64,000 nt of DNA, from assembly GCA_036785325.1 (NCBI GenBank), contig JAXIVH010000014.1:1270778-1334777 (forward strand), in the 5' to 3' direction. The position numbers and the translations under genes are program-made. Positions 22,166 through 34,919 of this stretch are shown piece by piece; the stretch's first letter is position 1; each line of letters opens with the position of its first letter. Source of the DNA: Urophycis tenuis. Its lineage: Eukaryota; Chordata; Actinopteri; Gadiformes; Phycidae. The notes below the pieces were generated by a model that was not told the origin of the DNA, made no database searches, and saw nothing but the letters and a program-made list of their open reading frames with translations.

Positions 22166-22559
22166 ACGGGACATCATTAGCTCACAACGTAGTTTGGCAC
22201 AGCCATTGACAGTGGGTGGGGGGGTTAGTCTGGCGATGAGCTTATGAGCTCAACCCTTGTGTCTACCAAGGCAATATTTTGGTCTTGTCGTTGTGTATCG
22301 TGATTGAGACAATCCAGACCTTTATATGAGGCTACAGACAACGTAGCCATTGTTTGCGTGAACACCCTTCATGTGGGATAAGAATGCACACATTCTGATA
22401 TGATGTTTAATGATGTCTTGCTGTGCTCATGCCAAAATACGTCTATAAATGTTTTGTGGAAGAGAGAAAAAAAACATGCAGCATCACAATCATTAGATAG
22501 AATTCAGGTTCACATTCAGGTGAATTGGGTCTTTGACAACATATGCACAAACTAGCATA

Positions 22560-22760
22560 TTGAATGCATCTTGTGTAACCGGCCAATGACATTTGCTCAT
22601 CATCCGTGGCTTGGTAATGCCTGGCCGAACATTTCAAAGGGCCAGGAGCATAGAATCATCAGCCGCGTGCACACGCCCGCCTTTCTCCTCAGTTCACCAC
22701 CGACAGCTCCAAACATTCTGGAAACCATTTGTCCACAGCCTGAGTGTCATTCATGACCCG
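22560..22760. other. candidate conserved non-coding block
   Basis: Complex non-repetitive sequence with paired GGCCAATGACATTTGCTCAT and CATTTCAAAGGGCCAGGAGC-type motifs. Judged by eye only. Confidence 0.25.
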
Positions 22761-23989
22761 CTTTGGCTAAGGATTGATCTCAAAATGGTTTATTCCAAGC
22801 TGCTGTTGCACAGGGAGAGAGCCTTGTTGTCTGGTTGAATGAGCAGATGTTTAAAACAATTGGCACATTTGTTGAGGAAAAACCCATAACCATCCATCAT
22901 CCATTTATTAAGGCTTTTCTTTTCTTTCTCCTTATTTTACATTTTGCAATCTCTAGATTTTAATGGGAAGCTACTGGCTATCTCATACTTATATTGATTG
23001 TTTTGGTTCATGAGTTTTTCCCCTCCATTTAAATTCATATTTATAATAAGACAGCCAAGCCTTAAAAGAAAGGCCAATAAAACATCTCCCGCATCGCTTT
23101 TTAGTCTGGGGAATTATTTGACGAACAAAATATTGGAAACGGATAGTGGGTAGATTTACATGGCAAACATGAATTATTAAACAAAGAATTCTCAGCTAAC
23201 TCTCTGACTAGAGAGAGTTATCTCTGCACTTTAGGTCAGTTGTCAGGTAATTTCTCAAGTATCTGCACAATTGCAATGCACTATAGCTAGCCTATAGCTT
23301 TAGTTTGGGTTAGCTAAAGAATTATCCACAAATCAACCAGATATCTTGATCCCTTAAGGGTTGCTACCATTTGTTTGAAGTGTAACGGTAATTCATCTTC
23401 TACAGAATGTTACAGTTATACAACATGAATGGGTAGAGCCTATTTGTTTACATACTACAGCAATTGGAATAACCTATTTATTTACATACAGCATTCATTG
23501 GGATGTTATTATGAAGTGTTGACACCAGTATCTATGGGTCAAAGAACATATAGCCAAACCAACAATTCATTATTGTGCATAGGAACTATGCACAATCTAA
23601 ATACCGCTTTTTCGTCATATTATTCTTCTTCACACCACATTTCGGCAATTAATGAAGACTAAACGACTGAACCTCGAGATTTCACTCAAACGGTATTACA
23701 AAGGTCTACTTCTATATACCTGTGCTATGTATTTTTCATTTTCAACATGCAAAAAAACTCCCATAGACATAACCTTGAGCCTTTTGACTCCGCCTACTGC
23801 CTTGCTCCTGTTGCCTTCGATTCGCTGGTGACATTCTCCTTTGAGGCGCATTTCTCAAATTACAGCCAAGGTAAGTGCGTCTGTTTTGGGTGTTTTAGTC
23901 TTTTTTATCGTCAAACTTTGTGCATGTCTTGAAATGACAGCGCACACTAGCCAGCCACACTAGTGAAATACTGTTAGCAGCTGAGTTAC

Positions 23990-24810
23990 TAGCTGTCAAC
24001 TGGACGGCTTAGCTCAGTGGATGGAGCGTGGTTGGTTCCACATCCGGAGGGTTGGCAGTTTGATCCCCAGATTCTCCACCTCAACTAAATTTATCTCGAT
24101 GATGACGGGCATTCCTATGCACACGTAATTCCTCGCGTGGAATCACATTTTGTAGTTATTATTATTATTGTCATGATTACTGTTATGACCATCGCAGCTC
24201 TTGTTCTGCGTCGTAAGTCAAAGAGCGACAGCTCGCTACGCGCGACGCGCTATTACGCGCGGGCTATTACGCGCGACGCGCTATTACGCCATAGCGCAGT
24301 GGATAGAGCCGGAGGGTTCGATCCCCACCTCAACTAAATGTGTCTCAATGATGAAGGCCATTCCTATGCACAAGTAATTCCTCGCGTGGAATTACATTTT
24401 CAAGTATTGACATTATTAATGTTAATAATGTTACATTACTGTGTTATGTATTTTAGGTGCTGCAATAGCAATGGCAGAAAAAAGTTGTGTTTCACGACTT
24501 TAATGGGAGAGGGAAAATGGAATCAATTCGTTGGCTTCTGACGGCTGCTGAAGTTGAGGTGAGCATCTTATCTGGTAGCTGTCAACTGAACGGCATAGCT
24601 CAGTGGGTATACAGCGTGGGCTCCACAATCATTACGGGTATTCCTGTGCACAGGTAATTCCTCGCGTGGAACTACATTTTCTAGTTATTATTATGGTCAT
24701 GATTACTCTTATGACCATTGCAGCTCCTGTTCAGCATCGTAAGTCAAAGAGAGACAGCTCGCTACGCGCATATGCACAAGTAATTCCTCGCGTGGAATTA
24801 CACGGTTCAC
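23990..24810. repeat. tandemly duplicated tRNA-like composite repeat
   Basis: AGCTGTCAACTG-ACGGC-TAGCTCAGTGG occurs at 23991 and 24578. GTAATTCCTCGCGTGGAAT occurs at about 24126, 24374, 24655 and 24781. GACCAT-GCAGCTC-TGTTC...GTAAGTCAAAGAG occurs at 24188 and 24713. The TAGCTCAGTGG blocks are tRNA-like A boxes, with a B-box-like GTTTGATCCCC at 24058. The arrangement is a SINE-like unit duplicated with a period near 590 bp, with partial units between. Confidence 0.75.
24241..24290. repeat. 30-bp direct repeat of CG-rich unit
   Basis: CGCGACGCGCTATTACGC appears at 24241 and again at 24271, inside the composite repeat. Confidence 0.8.
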
Positions 24811-25820
24811 ATTTCACATTGTACGCACAGCAAAATACATTCCATTTCATACATTACTTTCGAATACAAATGCAAATGGCCTTTTACAATCACATCACAC
24901 ATATAGGTGACATACTGATCATACTGAGAACATGTTAATTCCATGTATTTTACACAAAGTGGGGGCACGTTGTTTTCTGTTTGTAACAATACCTTGGCAG
25001 TTGAAATTGTCTGGGCTGAGGTGGCTGGTTTGTTATGTGACCAGCAGATGGCAGCAGTTCATTGTAAACAATATGCCATGTCTGGATGATGGCCGCTATG
25101 TCTGTTACAAAGTAGAGAGGAGAACCTTCGGTCAACATGCTGCCCTTTAAAATGGCAAAGTAGATACGTAACGCACAACTACCCTACCTCATCACCACAC
25201 AATGGAAGACACATTTCCCAGAATCCACCTGTCATGTGAAGCTTTCAGCAACTTAGGTGATCATCAGGGAAATTGCAATTTTATTTCATCCCAACCACTT
25301 TAAACACGTACATAAATCTCACCTTAATCTCCAAGTACATACATCTCACCTTAATCTCCTTCACATGAAAACAACAACAACGAACAATCAAACGATATTG
25401 ACACCAATAACTGTTTATCTGAAAACACACACCGGGGCGACTCGCAAACACAACGGCACGAGGCAGAGCGCGCGCTCTCAGTCATTATTTTATCATTATT
25501 TTGTCATTTCCAGCTGTCTCACCATATGTCAATTAACACAGCCCAAGCGACACTTGTCCTCCCTCTCTCGTCATGTTTTTTAACATGTCGGCTCTCGTCC
25601 CCTCGCCGCACGGCGAGATGAGAGGAGGGAGCCGTGCGCGGCGGAGACGCCCGGTAATCACGATGAAGGCTCCTGAATGACTGTGAAAGTGACAGCGGCG
25701 GCGGCGCCATGGTTGAGCGCGGGCAAGATGGATGCCTTAAAATGCCTTCAGTGTGAATGGCGACGTCTCCCGGGTGAATCCTCTGACGGCCGCGTCCGCG
25801 CGTCTGCCCGCAGAAACACT
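24811..25820. other. intergenic, no gene seen
   Basis: AT-rich to 25430, then more GC-rich. A short direct repeat of ACATAAATCTCACCTTAATCTC (approximate) lies at 25310-25360. No gene recognised. Confidence 0.5.
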
Positions 25821-25821
25821 C

Positions 25822-26015
25822 CAAATCCATTAAGGCTCTCCCCCCTTTCTGCATCAATTTGCCAGACGTGCGTTTTTTTCTTTTCTCTCAATGTTTGTTT
25901 GCTTTCAAGTATATTTGATCTATATATATAATCACCCTCTATATATAAATATACTTGAAAGCAAACAAACATTGAGAAAAAGGCAAATTGATGTAGAAGA
26001 GGAGCCTTAAAAGAT
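25822..26015. repeat. long imperfect inverted repeat with 31-bp perfect core
   Basis: 25886-25916 is the exact reverse complement of 25947-25977, with a 30-bp AT-rich spacer. The arms extend outward with small indels: CATCAATTTGCC at 25851 pairs with GGCAAATTGATG at 25982, and TTAAGGCTC at 25830 pairs with GAGCCTTAA at about 26001. Confidence 0.9.
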
Positions 26016-26019
26016 TTGT

Positions 26020-26729
26020 GTGTGAGCTATACTATAGATATATAGTATAGATATATCTCTATATCTATATATTTCTATATATATCTCCATCTGTCTTTCC
26101 TTCCGTCCATCTGTCCATCATCCGTGACTCCATGGGACCCAGGCAAACATGCCCACGTTCCCTGGCCACTGTGGTAACGCAACATGCTACTTGGCGTTCC
26201 TCCACGAAGACACGGCAGTTGGTCTATAGGTGGTCGGTCCCCTTCTGTCAGTCAGTTCAGTCGCTCGGCCGTCGCTCCGACAAGAATTTCTTCTTTGCTT
26301 TTTTTTTTTTTTTTTCATGCACATGCAACACACATTGGGATAGACCGGGCTTTGCAGCCATGGGTCCAAAAATAATTCCGACATGACACAAGACAAGAGA
26401 GCGAAGGCTTGTATGCTCGTGTCGGCGGTCCCAATCTAGGCTGTCTAAATGAGTCTCCAGGGGACGAAGCGCTTTGATTGCAGGAAGAATATAGGCAAAC
26501 AAAGGGCCCTAAAAATATCTTTTGTGGTGAGGCAAGGAGTAAAAAAAAAACAACAACAACAAATGACACATTAATTAAAAAAAAAATGTCCAAGCGTGTA
26601 TGTGAGAACTCAGATTCCCTCCAGAGACTTTCACCCTGGGGGATTGAAGCTAGTCTTATGAAGTTGTCAGAGGCGGTTGTTCAGAACTTTTACACAGACA
26701 GAGAGAAGGAGAGAGAGAAAGAGAGAGAG

Positions 26730-26760
<31 letters not shown>

Positions 26761-27300
26761 GAATAGAGGATAAGGCAGCTCTAATAAAAACACATCAACA
26801 AATACATAGACAGGCAGTTTTATTCCATTTGATGCAACGTCACAATATTGACTGCACAGGTGTATTGTATGAGTAATCATAGCAGACATGTATTCTATTA
26901 CTGTATTATATAAGGAATCTTGTGAGTGTAACAACCAACAACACAAGGTACACTTTATGCTAATTCGCATCACATCACATCAATCATTGATGCCACCTCA
27001 TATACTTTGTCAAATATCAGCAGCAAAAGTTGTTGACGATCACAATTAATCAAGTTCCATAACTTACGTCTGGGATCAAACACATCATCGCTCAAATCAG
27101 TTTTCCATCCAAGCCTATATGCCCGTGGCCTTTCTCCTCTCGTCTTTTTCGCTCGCTCTGTCAGCACTAGAACCACAGAGGGCTTCAATGGAGCCTGGAG
27201 ACTTCCTGCAGCAGTCTCACCCTGCAGCCAAGGAGTCAAGAGCATTTCCCTTTCCCTTATTTTTAAGATACATTTGCTATACATATTAGATACATAAGTG
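26020..27300. other. intergenic, no gene seen
   Basis: Contains AT-rich tandem TATAGATA-type sequence (26025-26090), a poly-T run at 26299, and a GA/G tract at 26697-26762. No gene recognised. Confidence 0.5.
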
Positions 27301-27304
27301 CATG

Positions 27305-27643
27305 TATATCCTCCTGAGACCCAGCCTATTCATTTGTGTCCTCTAAAGAGGACATCCTGGCCTTTCCAATGATATCGCATGTGTTTAGTCTGGGATGAGG
27401 GCAGCCTTCTTCCTGTGGAGACAAAATGGCAGCTGCAGCAAAAAGCACAAGAATTAGAAGTGTTGCTGTTTTTTTTTTTTTTTTTACAGTATAATCACCT
27501 TGTTGTCCACTACAGTGGACATGTTGTAAAATCTAAAATAAAAATCAAAAATAATTTATTTTGTGAAATTCAAAATTGTTAGATAGAGATGTAAAAGAGG
27601 CATGAAATCACAAAAAAGTTTAATTGGGTCTCAGGAGGATATA
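27305..27643. mobile_element. MITE with 19-bp perfect terminal inverted repeats
   Basis: TATATCCTCCTGAGACCCA at 27305-27323 is exactly inverted at 27625-27643. The 339-bp body has no coding sequence and includes small palindromes (GTCCTCTAAAGAGGAC; TGTCCACTACAGTGGACA). TA-rich flanks suggest a TA target, as in Tc1/mariner-like elements; superfamily not certain. Confidence 0.85.
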
Positions 27644-27649
27644 TATATA

Positions 27650-29015
27650 TATAGTTTTTCCTTGCCTAGTCATCGTGTTATAGGCCTACGAGTCCGAAAA
27701 GCTGAAGTGCCTTTTCGCTGTGGCAATCAAGGTCAAAGGTCGCCCACACGGAGCTCCACACATCCACATCCAATTGTGCCATTAGTCTGCCTCACCTTCT
27801 GTATCAAGTGTACAATGAGGAATGCATGAAATTCACGGAACGGCAGGATATTTGGGGTCCGCCTTCAGGGCACCAGTGGAGGTATTAACATAGCAACATT
27901 AACATGAATCGACGTCCGTGTAAAGGGGTGAACCGGCGTGGCCAACAGGGGTCATCATCCTGGTCTATGAGGGTCAGCTGCACTTTGCCGAGGGCAGTCG
28001 GTGAATCCCATGAGTAAAATCGATTATAGTCAACACCATCGTTTTACAATAAACCATAAGTACATGAGATGAACTACTTCATTTACGAAGGTATTTATTT
28101 TGTGTCACATTTTGTATAGCCTAAGAAATGATGGTCACACAGAAAAGTGTGAGTGAAGCCGAGCAGGTAAAAACACAAGGTGGTTGAGTGGACGACATCT
28201 GCGTGGGAACAGAGTGACAGGCTAGATAGAGGGAGTTTTGTCTACACATTCAATTCCCAGATAACTGTAAGAGAGGATGGCAATGGTGGATTGTGAACGT
28301 AAGATGAGCCTTGACAAGCATGCTGTGTAACGGTCACACGACCACAAGATAGAGCTAGAGTCTAACAACGATGTCATCAGTCAGCTTAAATGCAGGACCA
28401 CCATGTGGAGCACGACTGTAGTGAGCTCACCAGTGGAGGGGTCAGAGGCAGGAGCAAACAGAGGCTGCTCTCCCTGTTTAGCTTCAGATGCTCCATGGAC
28501 CATCTGGGTTAATTGTAATTTGTCAAACTTTCAGTAAACATTGCGTCAACACGCTCTATGGTCTATTCTGGGACAAAGGACCCATGGAAACTGCCCTTTG
28601 ATTTGAATCACCCTCTTCATTTGACAAGCTCGCCAATGAGTAAACAATAGGCCCACATCAGGAGTCATCCTCTTCAGTAGCTAACGGTTGCAGCGATTGT
28701 TAACTTTTAGCAACCGATAGAATTCATTGGTAGCAATACACAAATATCATTTAGCGCTTTTTTAAATGTACAGATTATATAAGTGGATAACTAGCGTAGG
28801 TGACATTTGCAGGGATGTTTTACTTGCCATGCAAAATACCAGTTGCAGGTTTCTGTCTGTATATCGTTTACTAGTCTCTATATAGAGCGCTTAAGCTGTC
28901 TATGTAACAGTATGTCTTTTAACAGTCTGTACAGCTGACTGTCTGTGTATCTATCTAAATCATGAGTCATTTTGATATGCTGGAGTGCAGATGACTTACT
29001 GTAGACACTCTTGCA
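27650..29015. other. intergenic, no gene seen
   Basis: Unique-looking AT-rich DNA with no simple repeats of note and no recognisable exon. Confidence 0.5.
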
Positions 29016-29019
29016 GTGA

Positions 29020-29281
29020 AAGAAGATTTTAGCTTTTAAGTCCTTTATTTGTTCCACAAACGGGTCCATTTTTAGTTCTCTGCATTTGACCCGTCCTGTG
29101 GTACATAGAAGCATTGGGCTGCTATGTTCAGTGCTGAGGGAGCAAGTTGGGGTTCAGTGTCTTCCTCAAGGACACTTTGACATGCGGACAGTTGGATCAA
29201 GGGGATCAAACTGCCGACCCATACGGTCAGTGGGCGACCCGCTCTGTCTAGCCACTCTATCCACTGAGCTACTGCCGCCCC
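29020..29281 (-). mobile_element. tRNA-derived SINE, V-SINE-like (minus strand)
   Basis: Complement: GGGCGGCAGTAGCTCAGTGG head with A box, B-box-like GGCAGTTTGATCCCC, core AGTGTCCTTGAGGAAGACAC, tail ending near TTAAAAGCTAAAATC. Placed head-to-head with the element that starts at 29283. Confidence 0.8.
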
Positions 29282-29282
29282 T

Positions 29283-29589
29283 GGGGCAGCCGCGGCCTAC
29301 TGGTTAGGGCTTCGGACTTGTAACCGGAGGGTTGCCGGTTCGAACCCTGACCAGTATGAACGGCTGAAGTGCCCTTGAGCAAGGCACCTAACCCCTCACT
29401 GCTCCCCCCGAGCGCCGCTGTTACAGGCAGCTCACTGCATCGGGTTTAGTGTGTGCTTCACCTCACTGTGTGCCTCACCATCACTGTGTGCTGTGTATTT
29501 CCACTAATTCACGATTGGGTTAAATGCAGAGACCAAATTTCCCTCACGGGATCAAAAGAGTAATTCTTCTTCTTCTTCTTCTTCTTCTA
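29283..29589 (+). mobile_element. tRNA-derived SINE, V-SINE-like (copy 2)
   Basis: Nearly the same as the copy at 882 but more complete: intact B box GGTTCGAACCC, core CCTTGAGCAAGGCACCTAAC, tail ending in (CTT)n. This is the best preserved copy in the window. Confidence 0.9.
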
Positions 29590-30935
29590 GTAAGCTATCT
29601 AGCTAGACCTGCAGGGACGTTTACGTAGCCCGCTTGGCAGATGTGTTAATATTTAGAAATTGCCTTCTGTTTGCAAACGAGAAGGACAGGGGTGAAGTGA
29701 GATCTCCACCGCCTGTCCTAAGGATGGAAATGAACAGTTCTGGGGAGATCATTTACACCCACTGGCTCCGAGGAAGCCCTCATTACGATCCAAGGTCACA
29801 CATTGGCCACAACCACAGAATTCCCATAAAGTCGGAACGCACAAAATGTGGTAATTAAGAGCTCAACAGTTCCCGGCAGTCAGTAGCTCCAGCAACACAG
29901 ACTGTTTTAGAAGGGAGGATGTTGGAATAATCAGATGGTATATTATCAGTAAATCTGAATCAAATGAACATCTGCATTAGCGAATGTGAATGGATTATCC
30001 CCACTAAATGAGTCCAATTAGGGAACTTTAACATCCGGCAGATTAACTCCAGTATACTGGATAGAGTCAGCAACACATGACTGTAACCTCTACCAGCCTT
30101 ACATTGTAAATCCCCTTGTCTTACTGCAATTTTGTCTTGTGGAATTAGACAACAAGTCCAATATAATATTGAATGATTGCAAAGCAGTTGATCGAGGTGG
30201 TGAAATGAGGATATCCACAGGTAAAATAAAACATTACGCAATAATATGAAGGGAGATATTTTTGTGGTACATCGCTCTTGATGTGGATTGAGAGTGCATA
30301 TGTTAGACTTCTAAATCTTCAAATAAAGTGTAATTGGAAACACAAGCTAAGTGTAAAATAGATAAAGTCTGGAAATGATCCAATATATAAATTAATCATA
30401 CGAGGCTAAATGGGGAATTATATTAAATACAAAAAGTATTATGTCAATCAAGCTGAATGAAAATGAATAAAATGAATAAAAACAAGCCCGATCCCTTGAT
30501 AAGTAATCATTGTTCCTCATGAAAAACCGATCTTGTTTTATTGCCAGAGGCAGCGGAGTCGAATGACATCAATCTTTGTTTCCATCACTTTCAGCGTGAA
30601 ATATTGCAGGTGAACTCACCACTAGGTGGCACTACCGTGCCGAGAGTACACAGACCCCATCCACTTATTAGCGTCTTCTTTCCGTCATTTTCTGCCTTAC
30701 TCTTTTCCATGCCTGAAGGGACCTACGGGCACCAGGTAGAACATTATTTTCTATATTTTCCATTGGCTGAGCCATACATAAATGCCTGGCTAACAGGCCA
30801 AGTTGTTTTGTGAATCGCAAATTGTGAACGCTCTCCGACAACGTTTCACCTCTGGACTGTTTTCCTCAACCCAATTCACACTTCTTTTTATTCTGGGCAC
30901 TTGTGTCACCCAGATATCCTCCTTCATGAGGTTCT
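29590..30935. other. intergenic AT-rich DNA, no gene seen
   Basis: Unique-looking sequence, especially 29900-30550. No exon recognised. Confidence 0.5.
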
Positions 30936-30942
30936 AATTGGC

Positions 30943-31380
30943 ACCACCGCCACCACCACCACCACCACCACCACCACCACCACCACCTCCACACGGGGCA
31001 ATGGGTCTAGTTAAACCAGTGACGTCCCTACGGAGCTTATGCAAACACTCACGCACACAAACACACACACACGCACGTACACACGCGCACACACACACAC
31101 ACACACACACATACACACACGCACACACGCGCACACATACACACACACAATTACACCAATTATTACATATAGACACTAACAATTACACAAATTAAAACAA
31201 ACACACAAACAACTACACAAATACACAAACAATTAACCAAATTAATACATACACCCAAACACACACACACACACATGCACACACACACACTCTCGCACAC
31301 CCCACCCAAACAACTACACCAACACACACGCACACACACTCTGACATAAATAGACTCGAGCACACGCGCAGACACACACA
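30943..31380. repeat. (CCA)n followed by degenerate (CA)n array
   Basis: CCA trinucleotides at 30943-30989, then about 340 bp of CA/CG repeats interrupted by AATTACACAA-type units. Confidence 0.9.
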
Positions 31381-31720
31381 CACAATCAATCAGTTTATAT
31401 ATATACAGTATATATATATATTTATACAAACACAAACGACGCAGCATCCACACCGTTATGTGCACCGTATCTCCCATTCCCCGCCGCTCTCCTTAAACCA
31501 GCCTGCTCCCACTCCCCTAATGAGAGGGGGCACAGCCATGGCTCCGCTAACACGCTGCAACGCGGCTAATGAGAAAGAGCACACTGTGTGGTGACATGTG
31601 ACACGTTTCACCAGCCAATCCCCTGGGGGGGGGGGGTTCTGCTTAAAGAAGGGCTTTAGAGGTGGGATTGAGATGCTGAAATGTCCTTTCCAGGAAATAG
31701 CCTACTTAGGCCCGTATTTA

Positions 31721-31721
<1 letters not shown>

Positions 31722-31756
<35 letters not shown>
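31722..31756. repeat. (GT)n microsatellite
   Basis: Clean GT run ending in GCGCG. Confidence 0.9.
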
Positions 31757-31759
<3 letters not shown>

Positions 31760-32626
31760 TTACTGGATGTGGCAATGAATTGCATTTCAGTCATGTGAAA
31801 TGTCCATGGAAAGCACAAAGAGATTATATAGCTTTTGAAATGGGTTTACTTCCTCTTAATGATTAAGTCCCATAAAGTGCTAGTTCAAGCAATCCTTCTG
31901 GATGAATATCTGCTGCGGGCTTAAACTTTGACAGTGTTGTTCTGTGTCAAATGTTTTCTTTACTGTCAGTCCATCTGCCTGATTAGACGAAAATGGCTTG
32001 TTAGTCTATGAGACCAGCCTCAAATGATCCCTTACCTTTTTCTTTAATTTAGTGGCTACAGTATTACATGGCACCATTATTCAAGTGATATTATGTAGAT
32101 TATGTAGGATATTGCATTTTCCTTCATTCTTCTTGTTGCATCTGTCTGTCTGTCCGTTCACCCATCCATCTATCTAAGTTAAGTAATGCATCCATCCATC
32201 CACCCATCCATCCATATATCTGTAAATGAATTCAACCATTTATCCATTCATCCACACTCTATCCATACCCCATCCGTCCTCATATCACATACATGCAATT
32301 TATTTCTGAGTTTATGAATCCATCAATCCATCTCACGCAGGCTCCATCCAATCATTCAACATCTATGCTTCCTCCTAATGATGCCTATTAACTACAAAGC
32401 CATGCCCCGAGAGACATGGGAACGTCCCACCTCCACCGCATTGTGACACTTCTGAAACAGAGGAAATACTTGATGATGGTGGTGGAGAGACAAAGAGAGG
32501 AGTCTTCATTATCCAGCGCTGCGGCTCTCTGCCCTCCAGCGAAAAAGGATGACCCAACACGGGCCTACGTTTCACCAGCAGTCCTCGCTCACTAATCACT
32601 GGTTATTAACCGGAAAACACTCTCCA

Positions 32627-32696
<70 letters not shown>

Positions 32697-34200
32697 CAGT
32701 CAATAAGAGACCGGCTAATACGAAGGCCCCGGTCAACTGAGAGGGGCTTCGATTGGGGAAACAGTTCAAGAGAGACAAACTCCACGAAAAAAAAAATTCC
32801 GCCAGCGCCGAAACCAAAGGTTATGCAATTGGGAAGTAATAATGACTCCTCATTACTTCAGTTGCCGTGGTTTCTCTTGATGCCGCGGAGTGGCGTCACC
32901 TGGGCCCCCGAGTGTGATCCAATAAGAATTAACGTTTGCAATAATCTGGTGTTTCAACAGCGCAGATGGCGCAACGCCTGTTTCAACGCATGTTTTGGGG
33001 CGTGCAGCTCTTTTACCTGCGGGGGCCTGAATGTTGAAACGTCTCGCGAGCGCACCGAGCTGTGAAGTCTTGACTTTCATTGGTTCAATGTTAAAGCTGA
33101 ATTCATTCACGGTTTTTTTCGTGAGAGGGAGTCCTCTGAACAAATGTTTAATTTGCACGCGGAAAAAAACGCCAGGGGAGTTTACCGCCAGCGCTACTGT
33201 ACGCCAGCCACCATCTGTGGATATGATGTGAAAACACGATGGATAACTATGAGTTATGGCGGATGAATAGCAATTCATCACCAGACTTTGTTTATTAGTG
33301 TCTGATTCGTGACCCGTGGCACTCGCGGGTTATTTATGTACAACAGACCGCCGCCGTGGTCACAGTTTTGGATCCCAGACATCATGTCAAACTGCAGACT
33401 GTTGCTTTACTAATCAAATTTATACCACGCCCGCTCATTTGTGAGTCCTGTGCCAAACGAAAACTCGAGTTCATGGCTGAACATTGGATTCGGTCACGGT
33501 TAGCGACCGCTAAAGACAAGACGAGGAGGGAAACGAAAAACAACGCAGGATACGACAAGAGAGGTTGAAAGACTCAAAGAGCTGGAGAAACATTGCAGAC
33601 AGACGACGCACCGTATGGGCTATGGCAGAGTGTTAAAGACAGCAGAGAACCTCAATCGGACGCTGCAGTCCTTTTTATGTGTCCGTTTCCAAATTTCAAT
33701 GGTAAAACGAGATTGCCAGTCACGCAGCAATCAGACATGGACGAACAGAGGAATGTCAACACCAATACACTCAAAGGAGTCCCATCATCTTTTTCACTAT
33801 CAATGCAAATGTTCAGTTTGATAAAGCTAAGTAGGCCACTCTCAAGAAGGCAACAGGGTTTACGTTGCTATGGACACAATAGATAACGGGAAGCAATGCA
33901 ATTATTTTTAGATCACAACACGGCATGACTTCAAGTACTCACGCTGTTGTTGTAGTTCATGTCAAATTACCCCTTTCTTTCGGCAAGTAGCTGTGTAGTG
34001 GGCCAATGTACAGCGTGATGGTCATTATGGCAAAATAACCCCCTGGCTGGCTGTACATTATCCCTGGCAGTGCTGAAAGCTCTGAATTTCAGCCGTGGCT
34101 GACATTGTACTCGAAATAGGTTGATTTCAAACAGACTCGTTATTTGGCATTAGAAGCATAAAGCTTTGTCAGGGCACAACAAAGGTAGCTTTATACCTAA
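31760..34200. other. intergenic with (CCAT)-type and (GA)n repeats, no gene seen
   Basis: CATCCATCCA-type degenerate repeats at 32150-32350, a (GA)n array at 32634-32694, and complex sequence at 32820-33300. No gene recognised. Confidence 0.5.
32634..32694. repeat. (GA)n microsatellite
   Basis: About 30 uninterrupted GA units. Confidence 0.9.
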
Positions 34201-34203
34201 AAT

Positions 34204-34248
<45 letters not shown>
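34204..34248. repeat. (GT)n microsatellite
   Basis: About 22 GT units. Confidence 0.9.
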
Positions 34249-34250
<2 letters not shown>

Positions 34251-34470
34251 CCCAAGTCTGTAATTGAGCGCCTGGCATAGACGTGCATCTCATTCACTCC
34301 TCACTCGACCAGACAGGAGCCGCGCCAACGCTGTCCCGCGGTGCCTCACAGGGACAAGTTCAAATGCACGGAGCCGGGTATGAAAGGCAGCCGTGAAGGT
34401 TCAAAAAAGAACATGAAAAAGAAATGGATGCCGGCTTGCCCAAAGAGAAACAGGCAGGGTTTCCTTTTCC

Positions 34471-34509
34471 TCCTCTTCCTCCTCCTCCTCCTCCTCCTCC
34501 TCCTCCTCC
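34471..34509. repeat. (TCC)n microsatellite
   Basis: TCC trinucleotides with two TTCC-type interruptions at the start. Confidence 0.85.
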
Positions 34510-34619
34510 GAGGTTCGGGTATTCATTTATCTATTTTATTTGTATTTTTGGGAGACGAAACAGCAAACACAGAAGGCACACGGGGTGCAGATGATGGTGA
34601 GGCTAGAGCCGCTGAGCAA

Positions 34620-34787
34620 CACACACGCACACACACACACAGGCACACACACACACACGCACACACAGACACACACACACACACACGCGCGCACACGCAC
34701 ATATACACGCACACGCACGCACACACACGTACACACACACGCACACACACACACACACATGTGGGGCCGGAGCTGTGACGGGGTGTG

Positions 34788-34816
<29 letters not shown>
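34620..34816. repeat. (CA)n array then inverted (TG)n array
   Basis: CA/CG-type repeats to 34760, a short unique spacer, then (TG)n at 34786-34816; the two can pair as an inverted repeat. Confidence 0.85.
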
Positions 34817-34818
<2 letters not shown>

Positions 34819-34919
34819 AGTGTGTCAATGGGGTTGTTCTCGTCCTTAGTGCCCACGAGGCTGTGGATGAGCGTGTTCTGGTATCGACGGAGAAAAAGAA
34901 GAAGAAGAAGTGATTTTGG

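Larger units (their letters stand above)
20930..23985. other. intergenic AT-rich DNA, no gene seen
   Basis: About 3 kb with few simple repeats. Short open frames occur but none has splice signals or a recognisable domain. 22110-22165 looks like a mobile-element terminus. Confidence 0.55.

Noticed and set aside
24003..24069. Possible tRNA gene
   Set aside because: The A- and B-box-like sequences cannot be folded into a convincing cloverleaf by eye, and the block recurs as part of a dispersed/tandem repeat, so it is SINE-like.
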